64,000 bases of DNA, from contig ADNK01002664.1 in NCBI GenBank assembly GCA_000320545.1, forward strand, positions 71,766-135,765, in the 5' to 3' direction. The stretch's first letter is position 1, and each line of letters starts with the position of its first letter. The position numbers were made by a program, and so were the translations under genes. The stretch is from Bigelowiella natans CCMP2755 (taxonomy: Eukaryota; Cercozoa; Chlorarachniophyceae). This document shows positions 39,974 to 53,793 of this stretch, in pieces. The notes under the pieces are model-generated. The model did no database searches and was not told where the DNA came from. It saw nothing but the letters and a program-made list of their open reading frames with translations.

Positions 39974-42900
39974 GTAGAATGTCTTTAGCTCGGCAGCGGC
40001 GTGAGTTGACAGCAGCCGCAACGAAGAGTATGGTACAGATGAGGGCAGCATTACTCAAACACAACCAACGAAATAGAGACGATTTGCTCCATAATCAAGA
40101 AGATGCCTTGAAAGCAGCACAAAAATCGGAAAAACTAGCAAGACAACACTATCAAGCTATAGCTAAGGAGGTAGTAGCGGGGACCAATAAACTTCGTAGT
40201 AGTGTAGTAGAACACCATGTCTACCATTAGGAATTAAGAGTGATGATTATCATTAATTATTATCACTTATTATGCGACTACTAACTTCTATTTCCTACGT
40301 ATAATGAAAAAAGGCCGAGGCTAGATCTGTTAAAGCTGAGGATGCGCTGAAAGAGCGATGTTTAGAGGTGAAAAGAAAGAATGAGCTGATAGAGAGGCTT
40401 CGCCAAGATATATTGGCTTTAAAGGAAGGCAAAGATAGGGTAGATGAGTTGTTACTGCATTCGATGAACTATTCTTCATCATCAAGACCATCACCATCAA
40501 CGCTCTCTAAGAAGGAAGAGGAGGACACGGCGGCACATTGTATCTCTCCATTTACTGATATCTATCAATATGATGCTGCTGCTGCTGCTGCTTTCGGAAA
40601 CAACCATGTTACTACTACGAGTAGTAGTCCTACTACTACACATATGAATAGACACCGTAGTACGTTTCAAAAGCAATCAGGAGAAACAAGAAGAAACAGG
40701 AGGAGGCCAAAATCTGGAACAAATGCTACTGGTCAGTCAATGAATGAAAAAACAAAATAGTAGTGCCAAAGTACTGCTGCTGAAATTCCAAAAAAAAGAA
40801 ATGCGATTTATATAACAAGGAAAATAGATAATACTCACGTGTATATGGGATTGGGAGAGGGGGATGCACCACATATAGGCATATATTTACCCTTTTCCTT
40901 CATGTTACGAAGAGTGTTTATGTTTGCAGTTTTTGTCCTTATGGGAGATAATTGCGTTCACCCACTTAAGAACATAATTTGGATTATTTTAACAGGTGAA
41001 GCAACAGCGGAATTACGAGCATCATCCTCATCAGTCCTGAGCTCTCCATTAGTGCAACCATCCCAACATTCCCAAACATACTTAACAGCAGCAGCAGCAG
41101 TAGTGCCGACATCGCCCATAAACAACAATAAGAGATCAAACGTGGCAGCGACCCATTCAAATTTCCAACAGCAAGCGGAGTTTCAGCAGCAGCAACAACA
41201 ACAACAGAATAATAATCGCAACAACAACAACAACAACAACCTATCTATGCTAATTAACAGTTCCACTAGTAGTCCCATATTTTTCAGTCCTGGTGACGAT
41301 GCCCCTCCCCCATTGGCCACCACCACCATTGATTTCGAATCATCTTATTATTCTCAAGACAATCCATTTATCTACGCTCCCAAACTGCCCACTCCAAAAA
41401 CAATAAATACACACCTCGAAGAAGAAGAAGAAAAAGAAGAAGCATTAGTCTCTGGGTCAATAAGGCGCGATGATGTTCGTGCAAATGATGCACGAAATAG
41501 GTTTAATGACGATGAAGATAGGAATGGCGAGGAGGCTGAAGAAGATGAAGACTGCCGTGTAGCAAGCAAAATGAGCAAGATTAGCCGATTTAGTAGTAAG
41601 GCTGTCATAGTCCCTCGTCATTCACCCTCATTTTTGAGTTACGATGATGAAAATAAGGAGGAGGAGGAGGAGGAGGAGGAGGAGGAGGAGGAAAAACATA
41701 GAGTAGTATCTGTGCTCGAAGGATGCTCGCAGCAGCAGCAGCAGCAACAGGAGGAACATCAGAGTCAAATTGAAACGAAAGAGGAGGAGGGGGGAAATGG
41801 TGAATTTAGTGGTAATAAGACCCTCTCCAAGATGAATAACACTACTGTGGAACATCCTCTCTCCTCTCCTCTCTCTGTAGGCTCCTCTCCCTCGGAGAAA
41901 AGGATGAGGAGGAGGAGGGGGGTTGGTGTTAAGTACATCTCTAAAACAGTAAAAACGACGATGAATACAGCGGAGATGGCAGCTGTGGCAAACACAGAAG
42001 ATACTAACAGAGAACTGTTATTTACCCCCATTGTGCTAGCTTCTAAAGTTGCTGATTCTGATGCTAAGATTGGTACTACTACTACCCATGGTGTTGGTAC
42101 TGCTACAACTACGACTACCACTACTTCTACAGCAAGGAGAAGGGAAGCAGTAACAGGAAGAAAGGGTGATGATGCTAACAATGCTGTCGCTCGTTACCCT
42201 GCTGCTACTACCACTAGTCGTCATTGTGTGCACCAGCAGCAGCATCGCCTCCGTCATCACTACAAGAACAACACAAGAAACAATGCAGGTAGTGGTTAAT
42301 TGCAATGCGGATCAAGAAAATGGCATTGGTTTGTATCAAATTCCTTTCCCTGTCTGTATTTTCAACGATGTTTCTCTATACTCCAGACAACAACACTGCC
42401 ATTGTTGTATGATATAATGCTAATGTATCAGAGCGGGACAATGCTACAAAGGAGACCACTCCAAAAGGCGAACTGCGGATGGAGGAAGAAGGAGGGACAG
42501 AAGAGAGAGGGCGGGGAGAGAAGGAGAGACAGAGTGGCCAGCAGCAGAGCCAGAACTGGAAAATGGACAAGACTCAGGAGAAAAAAAGTTATAAGAGGTA
42601 GTAATACTACTACTACTACTACTACTACTACAAATGCCACTACCACCACCACCAGCAGCAGTAAATAAACAACCAAAATTGATTATTGCCTCGCTTCTTA
42701 TCGGTGCTTTTATGATGCACTCAGTTCTTTTCTTCCTCTTCTTTATTTCGTGCAACATACATCTTATTATCGATTGATGATAATGCCTTGATAGTTAATT
42801 GATCAAAGCTTCTTCGATGTGTGCTGTCAAACAATATATTTTCAGTATAGAAGATCTAGAACCAGCAGCAGCCGACGACAACTTCTCCAATTCCTATCCA

Positions 42901-43066
42901 GATATCTCACCACCTCTAGTTGCTAAAAGTGTTGTCTCTGAAGGCGTTTTAGATAGAGGAGGAAGGGGAGGAGGAAGAGAAGACGGTATTTTAAATAAAG
43001 ACCATGCAACAATGGTTTACTAAAAATGCCCTTTAATCAAAGTCAATTTTTATTGAAAATGGACGC

Positions 43067-43155
<89 letters not shown>

Positions 43156-43947
43156 ATGCTACTGTAGGAGAACGGTCTAGGAATAGAAGGTCATCTTCAT
43201 TGAAATCGTCATCATCTTTCTCAAGGATAAGAAAGGCGACTATATTTCCGGATTCTCTAACGTTTCCTATTGTGCTGAATAAGCTGACACGAGTACAAAA
43301 ATCTTTTGATATAATCAACAACGCCAGAACTCGATACTTAGCTTTTAAGGTGATATTTTATTAACAGATATGTGGTGCTGTGTGACAATACAGCCATTGA
43401 TATTCAGCATTACTACACCAGCCGACAATTATGATAATGATTTAGGTCAAAACTAACGCATTAAATTCGCATCTTATTGATCCAAAAGTGGGTATTATAT
43501 CGGCTGGCTCCAGCGTGAAAGTCAACGTTGTAGTGCAGGTATAGTTTATGATATCTGGTTCAGTTATGATAACTGTAATCACAGCACACATATACTGTAC
43601 GTACACATCAACGAATGCCCGTATAAAGCAATATTGATAGTATAGTAGCAATATATTGTGTTTTCATTGTTATTTTAAGTTTCACCTTATATCATGTGTA
43701 TTGTCGTTACTACCTCCAGGGATCATTCACAAATCCAGTCTGCAACCACATAGTCCTTATAAGACTTGTTCACGCAAAAGAGGCAGATGTCAGACAATAT
43801 ACAATCCCAGAATTATTTCGGCATAAAAGTGCCCACGTTTCAGACAAGAAGATGAAGTGCTTTTGGTCTTTATCTCCCGCAGCAACACCGTCTACTGTTG
43901 CATCATCACCGTCACATGATGTAGACAAAGATGACATCAAGCACTAA
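35518..43947 (+). CDS. Large coiled-coil protein with C-terminal MSP domain
   Basis: Sixteen exons, about 1,835 residues: 35518-35695, 35792-35874, 35973-36276, 36556-37572, 37817-38625, 38836-38871, 39129-39412, 39603-39686, 39978-40170, 40314-40731, 40996-42288, 42432-42597, 42846-42985, 43168-43349, 43446-43538, 43720-43947 (TAA). Phases agree throughout. The least certain donor is after 36276. The middle (about residues 795-1000) is a strong coiled coil. Around it lie low-complexity runs of His, Gly, Gln/Asn, Glu and Thr. The C-terminus (IFPDSLTFPIVLNKL, then ARTRYLAFKVKTNALNSHLI, then GIISAGSSVKVNVVVQG) matches the MSP fold of VAP and major sperm proteins, whose relatives bind FFAT-like peptides or act as cytoskeletal scaffolds. 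The N-terminus is unrecognised. Exons 4 and later could be a separate gene if 36441 is a start, but the spliced frame is continuous. Confidence 0.75.
37140..37229 (+). repeat. 45-bp coding tandem duplication
   Basis: Two copies (37140-37184, 37185-37229) of a unit encoding HNYQKRGDVHDNNDT lie inside exon 4 of the MSP-domain gene. They differ by about one base over most of their length, which suggests recent slippage. Frame is kept. Confidence 0.9.
43071..43152. repeat. Compound (CT)n(GT)n microsatellite
   Basis: A CT run is followed directly by a GT run, ending 15 bases before an exon of the MSP-domain gene. It may serve as its polypyrimidine tract. Confidence 0.95.
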
Positions 43948-45635
43948 TGTGTTGCAGCCAACTGTGTAATGTGTTTTAACTTGCCACAGAGCAAAATGAT
44001 GGATGCCATGCTAGCATGTTGCAACATGCACAATGCTAGAATGTGGGTTCAACATTTCATGCACTTGTTGCTTCCGCTGAAATGTGAATAAAACATAGGC
44101 ATGTTTCAGTCATTGACCGTTAGTTTTGCTAGATTGCCACAATGGCATGATCATGTTTGTGTGCATCTAGATGTCGTCGTAGCAAGTGACAAATGCAGTG
44201 AACGTGATGAAACACACATGCATGTCTAGATGTGGCCAGATGGCGCTAGATGCTGATCACAGACGACACAGCAACATGATCATGATGTTTGTGTCCTTTG
44301 CCTCAATGTTTGCCTTCACATCATTTTGGAAATGCAGTCTAGCAGTTTGTCATCATCATTCTAGCATTGTTCATTGTTCATTGTTCATTGTCAACCAACA
44401 AGGCACTTCGCGATTTCCGCAGTGACCATTTGCATTTGTGCAACCTGGCAACCCAGCTAGCCAGCATCAACGTGACGGGGTGTCACCTGATTGCAAAACA
44501 ACCACACACTTTGCTTCAAAAATTCGATGCATTGACAATCATGAATGTCACTTTTCAAACAGCAACGAAGTGATCTCTGGGTGTTCCAGTGTTGCTGGTG
44601 TTGCGTGGTCATGACTCACCATCACAACCACGTCCTCTGGTCCTCAGTCGTGGAAAGCGACTCCACTTCGTTTCGTTGAACAAAAGTGCTGCGCACTCAA
44701 TGCAAATGCACATGGCAATTGCACGTTGTCAATGAACACGTTTGAAACAACTCTGACTGGCTGCTTCCATTCACTTGTTTCCGATGACAAAGTCGTGACC
44801 CACCCCACAGCACCACACAAACTGCTGCTGTTCTTGCTGAACGTTGACCCAACACAACCATGAATCAATGATCAATCGCCAACCAGAGGTGACTTTTGCC
44901 TCAACATTTGCTTTTTCCTCAATCAAACGCTTCAGACGGGGAATGTCGTTGTGTGAGTTGCCATGCACTGCTTCGAAGATGTTGGACATCGTTGTTTCAG
45001 CGATGGTGGTGGACGGCACCACAATGCGACAATTGGAACAGTTTCCATCATTTGAAACACAGAAATGCATTTCCTTGTCGCAGAACCAAATTTATCGACG
45101 ATTTTTCTAAACGTTTTTTTCCTGATACACCTGCCCCGAGCGCCCACAAGCATTCGTGGTTCATTGCGAAATTTCCATTGGATTCAAATTCGGCCGAATG
45201 AATGCTCGGCTCAATGGGAGGCAGAAGAATTTGTACGAACTCGTGAGATTCTCAGAAGCACCAAAATTGTCCCACAAAAAAAAAGCCAAACAGAGTCTGC
45301 AAAACACATGAGACGCACCATTTTCCTTGACGCACCTGATGAGACGGAGATAGCGACATTCGGCATAGCGGCCGTCGTGCTCTCCTGGTTGCATTGAAGT
45401 GACTGGAAGCACACAGAGAAGATAGAACAAAAGAAGGCACTGACAGACGCTACAACAAAAGAAGCCTCGACTGTGCCAAAAGTTGTGCAGGTCAAGCTCT
45501 TCCTCGTAAAGAACTCGTAAAAAGGCGTGTACACATCAGTATCTGCTGCACACCGGTCCTGCTGTTTGAGCTTCTCACAACTACCAAATCGAATGAGTAG
45601 ACAAGGGAGGAGCAGATCTCTGATATATACTATCA
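43948..45635. other. Spacer, non-microsatellite composition
   Basis: No gene supported. Several overlapping open frames on both strands (44,370-45,640) lack coding character. Composition resembles the other spacers: ATGC/TGCA/CTAG words such as ATGCTAGCATG, a short triplicated GTTCATT run near 44368-44389, and almost no trinucleotide repeats. Confidence 0.6.
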
Positions 45636-47876
45636 ATGCCTAACAAAACATGGTCACATCATTTTGTGATTACCTTCTTGACGGTAGCTGCTTTGATGTC
45701 GCAATACCATAATTTGGAGGAACAACCTGCTGCTAGGAATGTGACGACGTATTCATCCCATCTCTCCTCTTCGGTTGAATGCAAACACCAGCGAAGTAGA
45801 CACAGTCTAGGAAATCTTCACGAAAGGGTTTCTACTGCACATACTGCAGCGACATCATCACCCGAAGCATCATTTAGACAACAACACCACATGTTGAAGA
45901 AAGATAGAAAAAGGGGGAAAAAGAAAAAGAGGAAGAAAAAGAAACGTGTATCACAGAAGAGGAAGGCATACAGATCAGACAAACTTCATTCTCAACAGGA
46001 ACAGGAACAGCAACAGCATCAACGAATGAGACTGCACCGGATTGAACAGGGCAAAGTATGTAACAATGAAGATGATTCTTGCAAAGATTACTCCTTCGGA
46101 GAGGCAAATGAGTTGCTGTTACCCAAACTAGATCATGATGATGATGATGATGATGAGAGGTTAATTGAGACTGAAGCAGAAGAAAATGCTTTTGGCGGTG
46201 GTGACAAGTTCCGAGGATTACCTCCTCCTCCTCCTACATTAGGAAGACTGAAGCAGATGCTGGATATAGAGGAGGCCGTTAACTTCTCCCAAATAGATGA
46301 CGATGACGACGACGATGACGACGACAATGACGATGACCACGACTCATCCAATTACTCAAAGCATTATAAAACAGATGCCACAAAAATATTTGGCAGTGAG
46401 AAACAGATGGCTACAAAAGCGATGAAGAGTGGTATGCCTACTCCTACGACAAATCTACTACTATCTGATATCGGTGTGCAAGGAAGGCCACCCGTTGCTC
46501 ATCCTCCTCCTCCTTTTCGTTTTGCTCCTCAATTTCTTGAAAGCAGTACTACTGCTTTCCAAGAGGATGATATGGTGATTAACGTAAAAGATCTCGAGGG
46601 GCTATTGTTTCCCGAACATGACAATATGACGCTGAATGATAGACAAATATTAGCACGGCAGCTGATGGGAGGATTAGGAGGAGGAGGAGGAGATATTGAT
46701 AAGGCCCACCTTAACAAGCTTCAAATGGTAAGAAATAAGATGCACTTCTACTCACTACCCTCACTAATTCGTATTGTGTGTTATTATTATTATCGACGTA
46801 TCCGTGGAAGATATTTGTGACAACCAAATTGAAGTGAATCCCTTCATGCAGTGATGAGAGTACTAAGGATATTAAACATGTTCTTTCTCCTTATTTTTTA
46901 CTGCTACGAGTGCACCAAGGTTATGATTAAAGAGTATTATACGAATGATTCTGTCGTATTATGCGGTATTAAATGTGAATGTAGGAAAGTATGCAAAGTC
47001 TCATGAAACTTTCCAAAACCATCATTAATGCAACATTTCAAGGTAGAAGAACTTCGCTAATTTGAGAATTATTTGCCACCATAATCTTCATCATCGTCGT
47101 TGTTGTCATCATAATCATTGTTATGACGATTATTAAAAACCTGCAGGCTGGCATCAATGGCACAACACATCAAAAAAGGTAGTAGAAGATGGAACTTATT
47201 TTGTAGAAGAACAAACCACCATCTTTTATGCATATACATTTACATATGCAACTTATATTTTAATCCTTCACGCAATACATTCTGAAATTGCTTTTTTTCA
47301 TACGATTAATATTATCATTCTTAGTTTGAAAAGAATTTAATCCGGAAAATGATGGCAAATTGGGGCGACGTTGGTTGTAACGGTTTGTTGACTCTTCTTC
47401 TTCTTCAGTGTTATCATCTATCATACTTCCAATCGATTCATTTTGACTTATTCAGTGTTATCTATCATCATATCTCCAATTGATTTATTTTGTCTTAATA
47501 CTCTCCCAAAGCACTCAGCCTTTCAAATTCTACTGCATCATCATCATCATCATCATCGTTACCATTTCCAACGAGAAACCAAACGTTGCATACTCTCAAA
47601 GTACTGCTGCATCATCAAGTGTAGTAGAACATTATTAGAAGAAATAGCTATAGCCAAGGCACTAATAGCAAAAGTAGTAATTTGGAGGCCTAGATTAAAT
47701 GATATTATATTTTTAAAATATATTAGAAATGAGGATGTGTACATAATTTAAATACGAAAACCATCTTCGTGATGAGATTAGACTTGGTTGTTGTTACATA
47801 CACACCTGCATTGATAGCACAAGTATAATACACCATTAGAGTACAGTTAGAAATGTAGCTTGTGGATTGGTAATAA

Positions 47877-47910
<34 letters not shown>

Positions 47911-48769
47911 GTCACACCTATTTATAATTAATTATCTTTGTCGTACTACAACTTCTACGTGTAGGAGTTATTGCAACAGCAAAAACACAATCAAGTAGCA
48001 TTTGAGGAATTCAGCGAGTTGTTCACTAACTTCTAGTAGAAGTAGTAGAGAAGTAGAACCAACAACGTTGTAGTTGCCTAATTTCTCTCTCTTTCTTCAT
48101 TTGTGTTGATTCTGAAATTTAGAAACAACGCACATAACATATACGAATTTGTACACAATATGGCTGCTACACATATAGAAATATCCCTAAATGCCTTACT
48201 TTACGGTAACTTCTATCTACTTTTACTACAGAACATTTAAAATGTATTGTGCCGATATTGAAAGCTTTCTCGAAATGGAGGTGATTTATTTATATCATGA
48301 CTGTGACACAATGTATGCGCTCATTCATCATAACGATGCTAGCTTATAATGCTGCCGATAAAAATTATAAAATGATGTTATTAAGATTTGAGACATATAT
48401 GGTGTAAGATAAATCATATGTAAAAGCCTTAATAGCCCTTACATAGTGCGTGGGTAGATATAGTAATCACAATGCATTATGATGAATCATTATTCATGGA
48501 GAATGCCAACATGACAACAAGTTCTCCAAGTAACTATGAATTTGAATTTCTAATAATAAACAGGATGGCGTTGGATCTCTCAATGCATCATCTTATTCAT
48601 CATCTGCACTAGAATTACATAGCAGAGAAAGACGACCGATGATGGCCATATCCACCAAGAATAACGACAAAGTTAGGGACAAGACAGCAGCAGCAGCAGC
48701 AGCAGGATCCTCATTAGAAGAGTGGTGGAACCAGAATATCGAAGATGAGGTAGTAGTAGCAGTAGTAGT

Positions 48770-48804
<35 letters not shown>

Positions 48805-48926
48805 CGTGCGAAGATTCTATTTAATTGGTTCATTTCCTCTTCAATTTCTGATTTAACATGAGATATTGATCTTATTCCTTCCTCTCCCTCCTTGTCTCCT
48901 ACTGCCTTTTTTTGCCTCTTTTTCTT

Positions 48927-48959
<33 letters not shown>

Positions 48960-49245
48960 TTCGTTTTGTTCCAGATTCATCAGCCAGAAATGCATATAAT
49001 CAAGCCAAAAGAAATTAGGGTATACTGCTGCTACTGCTACTAGTAGTATTACTACATCTAATTCTAGTGCTACCACTACTACTATATCTAACAGATTATA
49101 CTATCTTCATTCTCTGCATCTTCCATCATATGTTAGGAATTGGCTCGGTTGAAACGGTAGCAATAAATGACTAATCAATGATTCGCAGAACATACGATAA
49201 GTGACAATAATATATAGATATTGTTCCGTAGTATCCTACTACTAT

Positions 49246-49277
<32 letters not shown>

Positions 49278-49855
49278 TCTTCACAGAAGATAATAGCTTA
49301 TCAATATCTATCTAACCATCTAATCTGTTTAATAAATTTATGTTTAATTTTGACAAATATGCTTTGCACTTTGTTTTTTTCTCTTTAAGATATATATTTA
49401 TTAATGAAGGCTGATATTCTACTTCGACTACAGATCGTTGCCTTTAGGCCCTCAATCTGATGACACACGGTGCTAATGCTGTAATGGCTATTTATAATAT
49501 GATGACAACAAAAATGAGGACCATAGTCAGTCAGCCATGATAATAATAATGATGATAATAATAATAACAATAATGCCTATACGATAGTAGTAGTAGTAGT
49601 AGTTGTTGTTGTTGTTGTTGCTGTAGTAGTAATAGTAGTAGTAGGATATCTGACGATGCTTAATATCATGATGATGATGATGATGACAATGATGATATTG
49701 TTGGTGAGGGGGGTTTATAGAGATACGGATATGATACGGCACATTGGACCATATATAACAACAACTAATATATATCAGAAATGCTATAAGGACCTTGACT
49801 GATGACCTTTATAATCAAGTGAAAAGCAACAACAGTGTCACAGAGAAAATAATAT

Positions 49856-49888
<33 letters not shown>

Positions 49889-50573
49889 GAATGATGATGA
49901 GGATGTTCAAGTTTATAATAAGATATTTTTGTTCCAAACATTACTTCAATTAGTACGATAATCTTTTGTCTTCTCTTTCAATTTTTCCTCCTCTTCCTTA
50001 TCATCCTCCTCCTCTTTCTCTTGGTTCTTCTCCGAAGAACTACAATGTATTATTAGAGCTTCTCCTTGCTGTCTTAACCAATATTATTCTTTTTCTCCTT
50101 CTTTCTTCTTGAAGGTGAAGCATATAGAGCAGAGGAATCTTTCTGTAAATCCGGAGATCCTGATGTCCCTGAACATGTATGTTGTTGCTGTTGTTGTTAT
50201 TGTTCTGATACAACAGTAAATGGTGTTCCCATTGTAATGGATATTAACCATACAAATTGGGAGATGATGATACCACCCTACACATTATAAGTCTTACTGC
50301 CAAAAGTTACCTCCACAAAATACTTAGTTTAGTCGAATGGTTTGCCTGTAATATGATAAGAACACTTCCTGATCTCTAAAAGCAAACAATAAATCTGCCG
50401 GATTTCTTCTTCTTCTTGGTCTTCTCCCAGGTTAGATAAACGATTGCCTCTTAACTATTCTGGAATCCAAGGAATGGAGAACATCGATGATAAAATGGTA
50501 TTATTGCTACACTGCTATATTGCTCGGTTCGATCGTGTATTCTTGCCTTCAACGATACTGTATAATATCTAAT

Positions 50574-50615
<42 letters not shown>

Positions 50616-50868
50616 ACCAAGAAGTTTCAAAGTAGCATGTTGACACATGGTTTTTATAAGATCAATGCTTGGGAAAAAGAGGAGGCTTTATTGAAAAGAA
50701 TGGACGAAGAAGAGCTGGTATTTATATTAACTAACTTGAGATAATAAATTGATCGACTAATTTGCTCTTTATTACTCCGGGCAATCGGCGGTTTAGGTTA
50801 ATGCTTACGGTGGTGGAGGTGAGCAAGAAGGCTCACTGGACAACGACGTGATCACATATTTTAAATGA
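45636..50868 (+). CDS. Unrecognised 626-residue protein, low-complexity N-terminal half
   Basis: Fourteen exons in phase: 45636-46727, 46985-47042, 47147-47178, 47325-47369, 47965-48020, 48232-48280, 48564-48749, 48975-49019, 49137-49156, 49779-49818, 50115-50176, 50431-50497, 50661-50717, 50797-50868 (TGA). The start MPNKTWSHHFVITFLTVAAL could be a signal or membrane anchor, though it is followed by a very basic KKKKRKKKK-type block and Asp runs typical of nuclear or cytosolic proteins. The first exon also holds PPPPPTLGRLKQMLDIEEAV and a Gly-rich run. The second half is helical and charged (AWEKEEALLKRMDEEEL). I recognise no domain. The donor after 48020 (GTTCAC) is weak but is the only one that keeps frame. 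Confidence 0.6.
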
Positions 50869-52313
50869 TACTGAGTATTGTTTAATTGGTGGGCTGCACA
50901 TTAAAGTCAAAAGGGTGCAATGTGTAGTAGTAGTATCACGAGATTCAACTCACCACTGTGCAGTACTATTGCGATTTCGCTGTTAGCAACGATCCCAGCC
51001 ATATGCTTGTTTATAATCGATGCAAACAGCCGGTACATTTTGCATGCCTGGACCCATGACTAGCGTGATGAGCAGGTAGAGCGAAATCTGCCGTGCGAGA
51101 ACATTCAGATGCATGATGTTCCTCCTCCTTCTCATCTAATTGTGTGACGCAATTGAGCGTGTGAGCTGCATTTGCATGCCGCTATGCCATCATCTTGCAC
51201 ATGCTAGCATGTTGCATGTGTTTTCCAACTGACTTCGATGTGTCGCAAGTCAACATTTTTGATTTTTTCGATTCCACCTTCAAATCGAGCAACAAACAGC
51301 GCAGCGTCAAAACAGGCATTTTTGGCAATTGCTTCATCGTGGGTTTTCGAATTTTGACACCCTTACAACGGTTGTGTTCAGGTTGCATGCTAGCATGCTG
51401 CCTTTGTTCGTTGCCTTGTCACAAGTTTGTATGCAATGCTTGGCAATTTTGATTTGACACCAGTGACACGAGAGAATGGAAGGAAACCAAGATGTTTCAG
51501 CTGCACGCAACTCTTGTCAAGTCCTTGGACCATTTTTCTTCAAAATCAGACAAGGCAGCAGTTTCAATTCTTTCATGGTGATTTTCGAGATCTTTCTCAT
51601 GTTGTTGTGTCCACAGTGAAATCCAATCTTTGGCCAATGAATTGGGCCACCATGCTAGCTAGCTAGCATGCCTTCCAAAAGGTTCAAAAAACGATTTTTC
51701 GTCGGTGACATACACACAAAAAGGTGTAGAAGTCTTTCGTAGAACTCAATTCACATTTGGCGCCACGGCTTAGCATGAGCTACGATACAAGCTGCAAGAT
51801 GCTGCTGGACACCCAGACCCAGTCTGATATACTGACCAATTTTTATATTTTGACTATGTGACCAGCAGGTGTGCGTGCTGTTTTTGCAGTGTTCTAGCAT
51901 TGTTGTCTGTCATCATTATTACCGCTGCACAGCATGTGACAGGCTTAGCAGACTTAGCGTATATGCACGTGCAAACAATGCGCTGTGGGATGACCATTGA
52001 AAAAATTTAAACATTTCATTACACCCGTCTTGCAATCCGCTGTGTAGGCATGTGATGTATCATACACAATATAATAACGCTAGCGCGTATTAATTGTACC
52101 CCATGTGATAATACGTGATAATAACCCTACAATACTCAAATCGGCACATCATCACATAATCAACAAATCTATGGCGTTCTAAATCAACATTGCATGCACA
52201 CATTTGGATGGGGTGTGCTTCTGTATGCTATTTTCCCACATCATTTCGCCATATCAGTTGCCGCAACTGGCTTTCATCAATACTCCTTCTCATTCGGTTT
52301 TTGACATTATGTG
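50869..52313. other. Spacer, non-microsatellite composition
   Basis: No gene seen. ATGCTAGCATG-type words recur (51200-51213, 51388-51401, and GCTAGCTAGCTAGCATG near 51655-51672). This repeats the composition of the spacers around tubulin. Confidence 0.6.
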
Positions 52314-52476
52314 ATGACTATTCTACAAGGCTCTACTGCTGCTGCTGCTGCTGCTGCTGCTAATGGTAGACGCCTGTTTGTCATTACGTCCACATTCTTC
52401 CTCTTGCTATTTCCTGATCCAATCATCGATCACTTGCTCGCTTTGTTCGGCTACGGGTCTTACCCATACCTAAAGA

Positions 52477-52515
<39 letters not shown>

Positions 52516-52658
52516 CACAATCTCCCATTCATCATCATCATCAATATCCATCTCCCCTATCATCATCCCGTCATACGATTATCCCGTCATACTACGATTA
52601 CATTTTTCCAAATGCGGAGCAAACTTTACTGATGTCACGGGACGCTAACCGACAATAA
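52314..52658 (+). CDS. Small single-pass membrane protein (putative, 67 aa)
   Basis: Model of two exons, 52314-52478 and 52620-52658 (TAA). The protein opens MTILQGST, has an eight-Ala run from GCT repeats, then a hydrophobic helix (LFVITSTFFLLLF) and an aromatic stretch (FGYGSYPYLKN). The intron begins inside a (GT)n tract. The family is unknown. It could also be a longer gene whose further exons I missed. Confidence 0.4.
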
Positions 52659-53201
52659 GGAGGAGGACATTAAGCACAAAGAAAGATGAATATGCAGATA
52701 CGACGACGGAGAGAGAGTCATCATTATCATCAACATCAGCATCATCATCATCATCATCATCCGCAACACTGAATCATATCATCATCTCCCCTTTCTTTTT
52801 TGTCTAAATTACCACCTGGCAATGATGACATTTAAAATGTTCTGATATGTTTTTTGGGTAGTTCCCGTAGATATCGGTGCGGGGTCGGTCTTTTAGTGAT
52901 TATGTATACTTAAGAATAAACTTGACATAATGGAAATGGTAATGATGATAAAATTGCAAGAGCACAAGCTTGAGGAACTAATGATAAAAATTATAATAAT
53001 AGTAATAATAATAATAATGGCGGTGATGAGGGGTCTGGCTTAAAAGGGCCATCATCGATTTTTCCAAATTATATATTACACTTGATGAATTTGTTGAGAT
53101 AATGCCGCTTATGTGCATCAAAGCACACGTCCAAACACACCACCTCCACCAAAGAGTCAAAAACCTACGCAACAAAATGCTTCTAAAAACGAGGTCCGAA
53201 A

Positions 53202-53793
53202 TTAAGACGACGCCTTCCTTCCCTCCCCTCCACCAATAATTCCTTGATGAAGTAGTAGTAGTTGTTGTAGTAGTAGTAGTTGTAGTAGTAGTAGTAGAAG
53301 CCAAACCAAGAGAAGAAGGAAGGGTTTGCATAGCGCAAAACAACGACGACAAGCAAAATGCAGACAATAACATCGGCTTATGATGACAATGATAAAATCG
53401 TAGTAGTAGTAGTAGTAGTAGTAGTAGTACCAAATCCAACATGCGGTTGGTTGAAATTCTTTTGTCCCTTTGATCCTCATCAGCAGTAGTAGTAGTAGTA
53501 GTAGTAGTAGTAGCATTTGCGCTCTCATCCATAGCTACTACTACTACTTCTTCGTCATTATCATCACCCTTTTTACTATCATCCTTGTTATCACTAGCAC
53601 CATTATTATTCACTTCGCATTTCATGTCTTCCTCCGACGATTTAACTATCACATCTACCCGGTTGGTACTGTTATTTTCCTTGCTGTTGGCGTCTCTATT
53701 CACCAACTCCTTTTTCACTAAGTTTCCTGACAAATTAATTTCTTTCTTTTTCTCATCGTGATTTTTGTTAGGTACAATCGTCTCAACGTCCAT
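53202..53793 (-). CDS. Acidic low-complexity protein (putative, 157 aa)
   Basis: Minus-strand exons 53793-53431, 53376-53307 and 53242-53202 (TAA), in phase. The first exon starts MDVETIVPNKNHDEKKKEIN and is Asp/Lys/Asn rich with a nine-Thr run. The second encodes a hydrophobic, Cys-containing segment (LLSAFCLSSLFCAMQTL). The first donor sits directly at the edge of a (TAG/CTA)n repeat. No family recognised. Other terminal exons further left (53,070-53,200) are possible. Confidence 0.4.

Noticed and set aside
44771-45636. Several overlapping 70-140 codon frames on both strands
   Set aside because: Mutually overlapping and without motifs. They lie in the repeat-free spacer type that shows the same pattern elsewhere in the window.
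53070-53200. A minus-strand frame with CLDVCFDAHKRHYLNKF, possibly a terminal exon
   Set aside because: It has a plausible acceptor but no phase-consistent partner exon. The stop at 53202 already closes the modelled gene.
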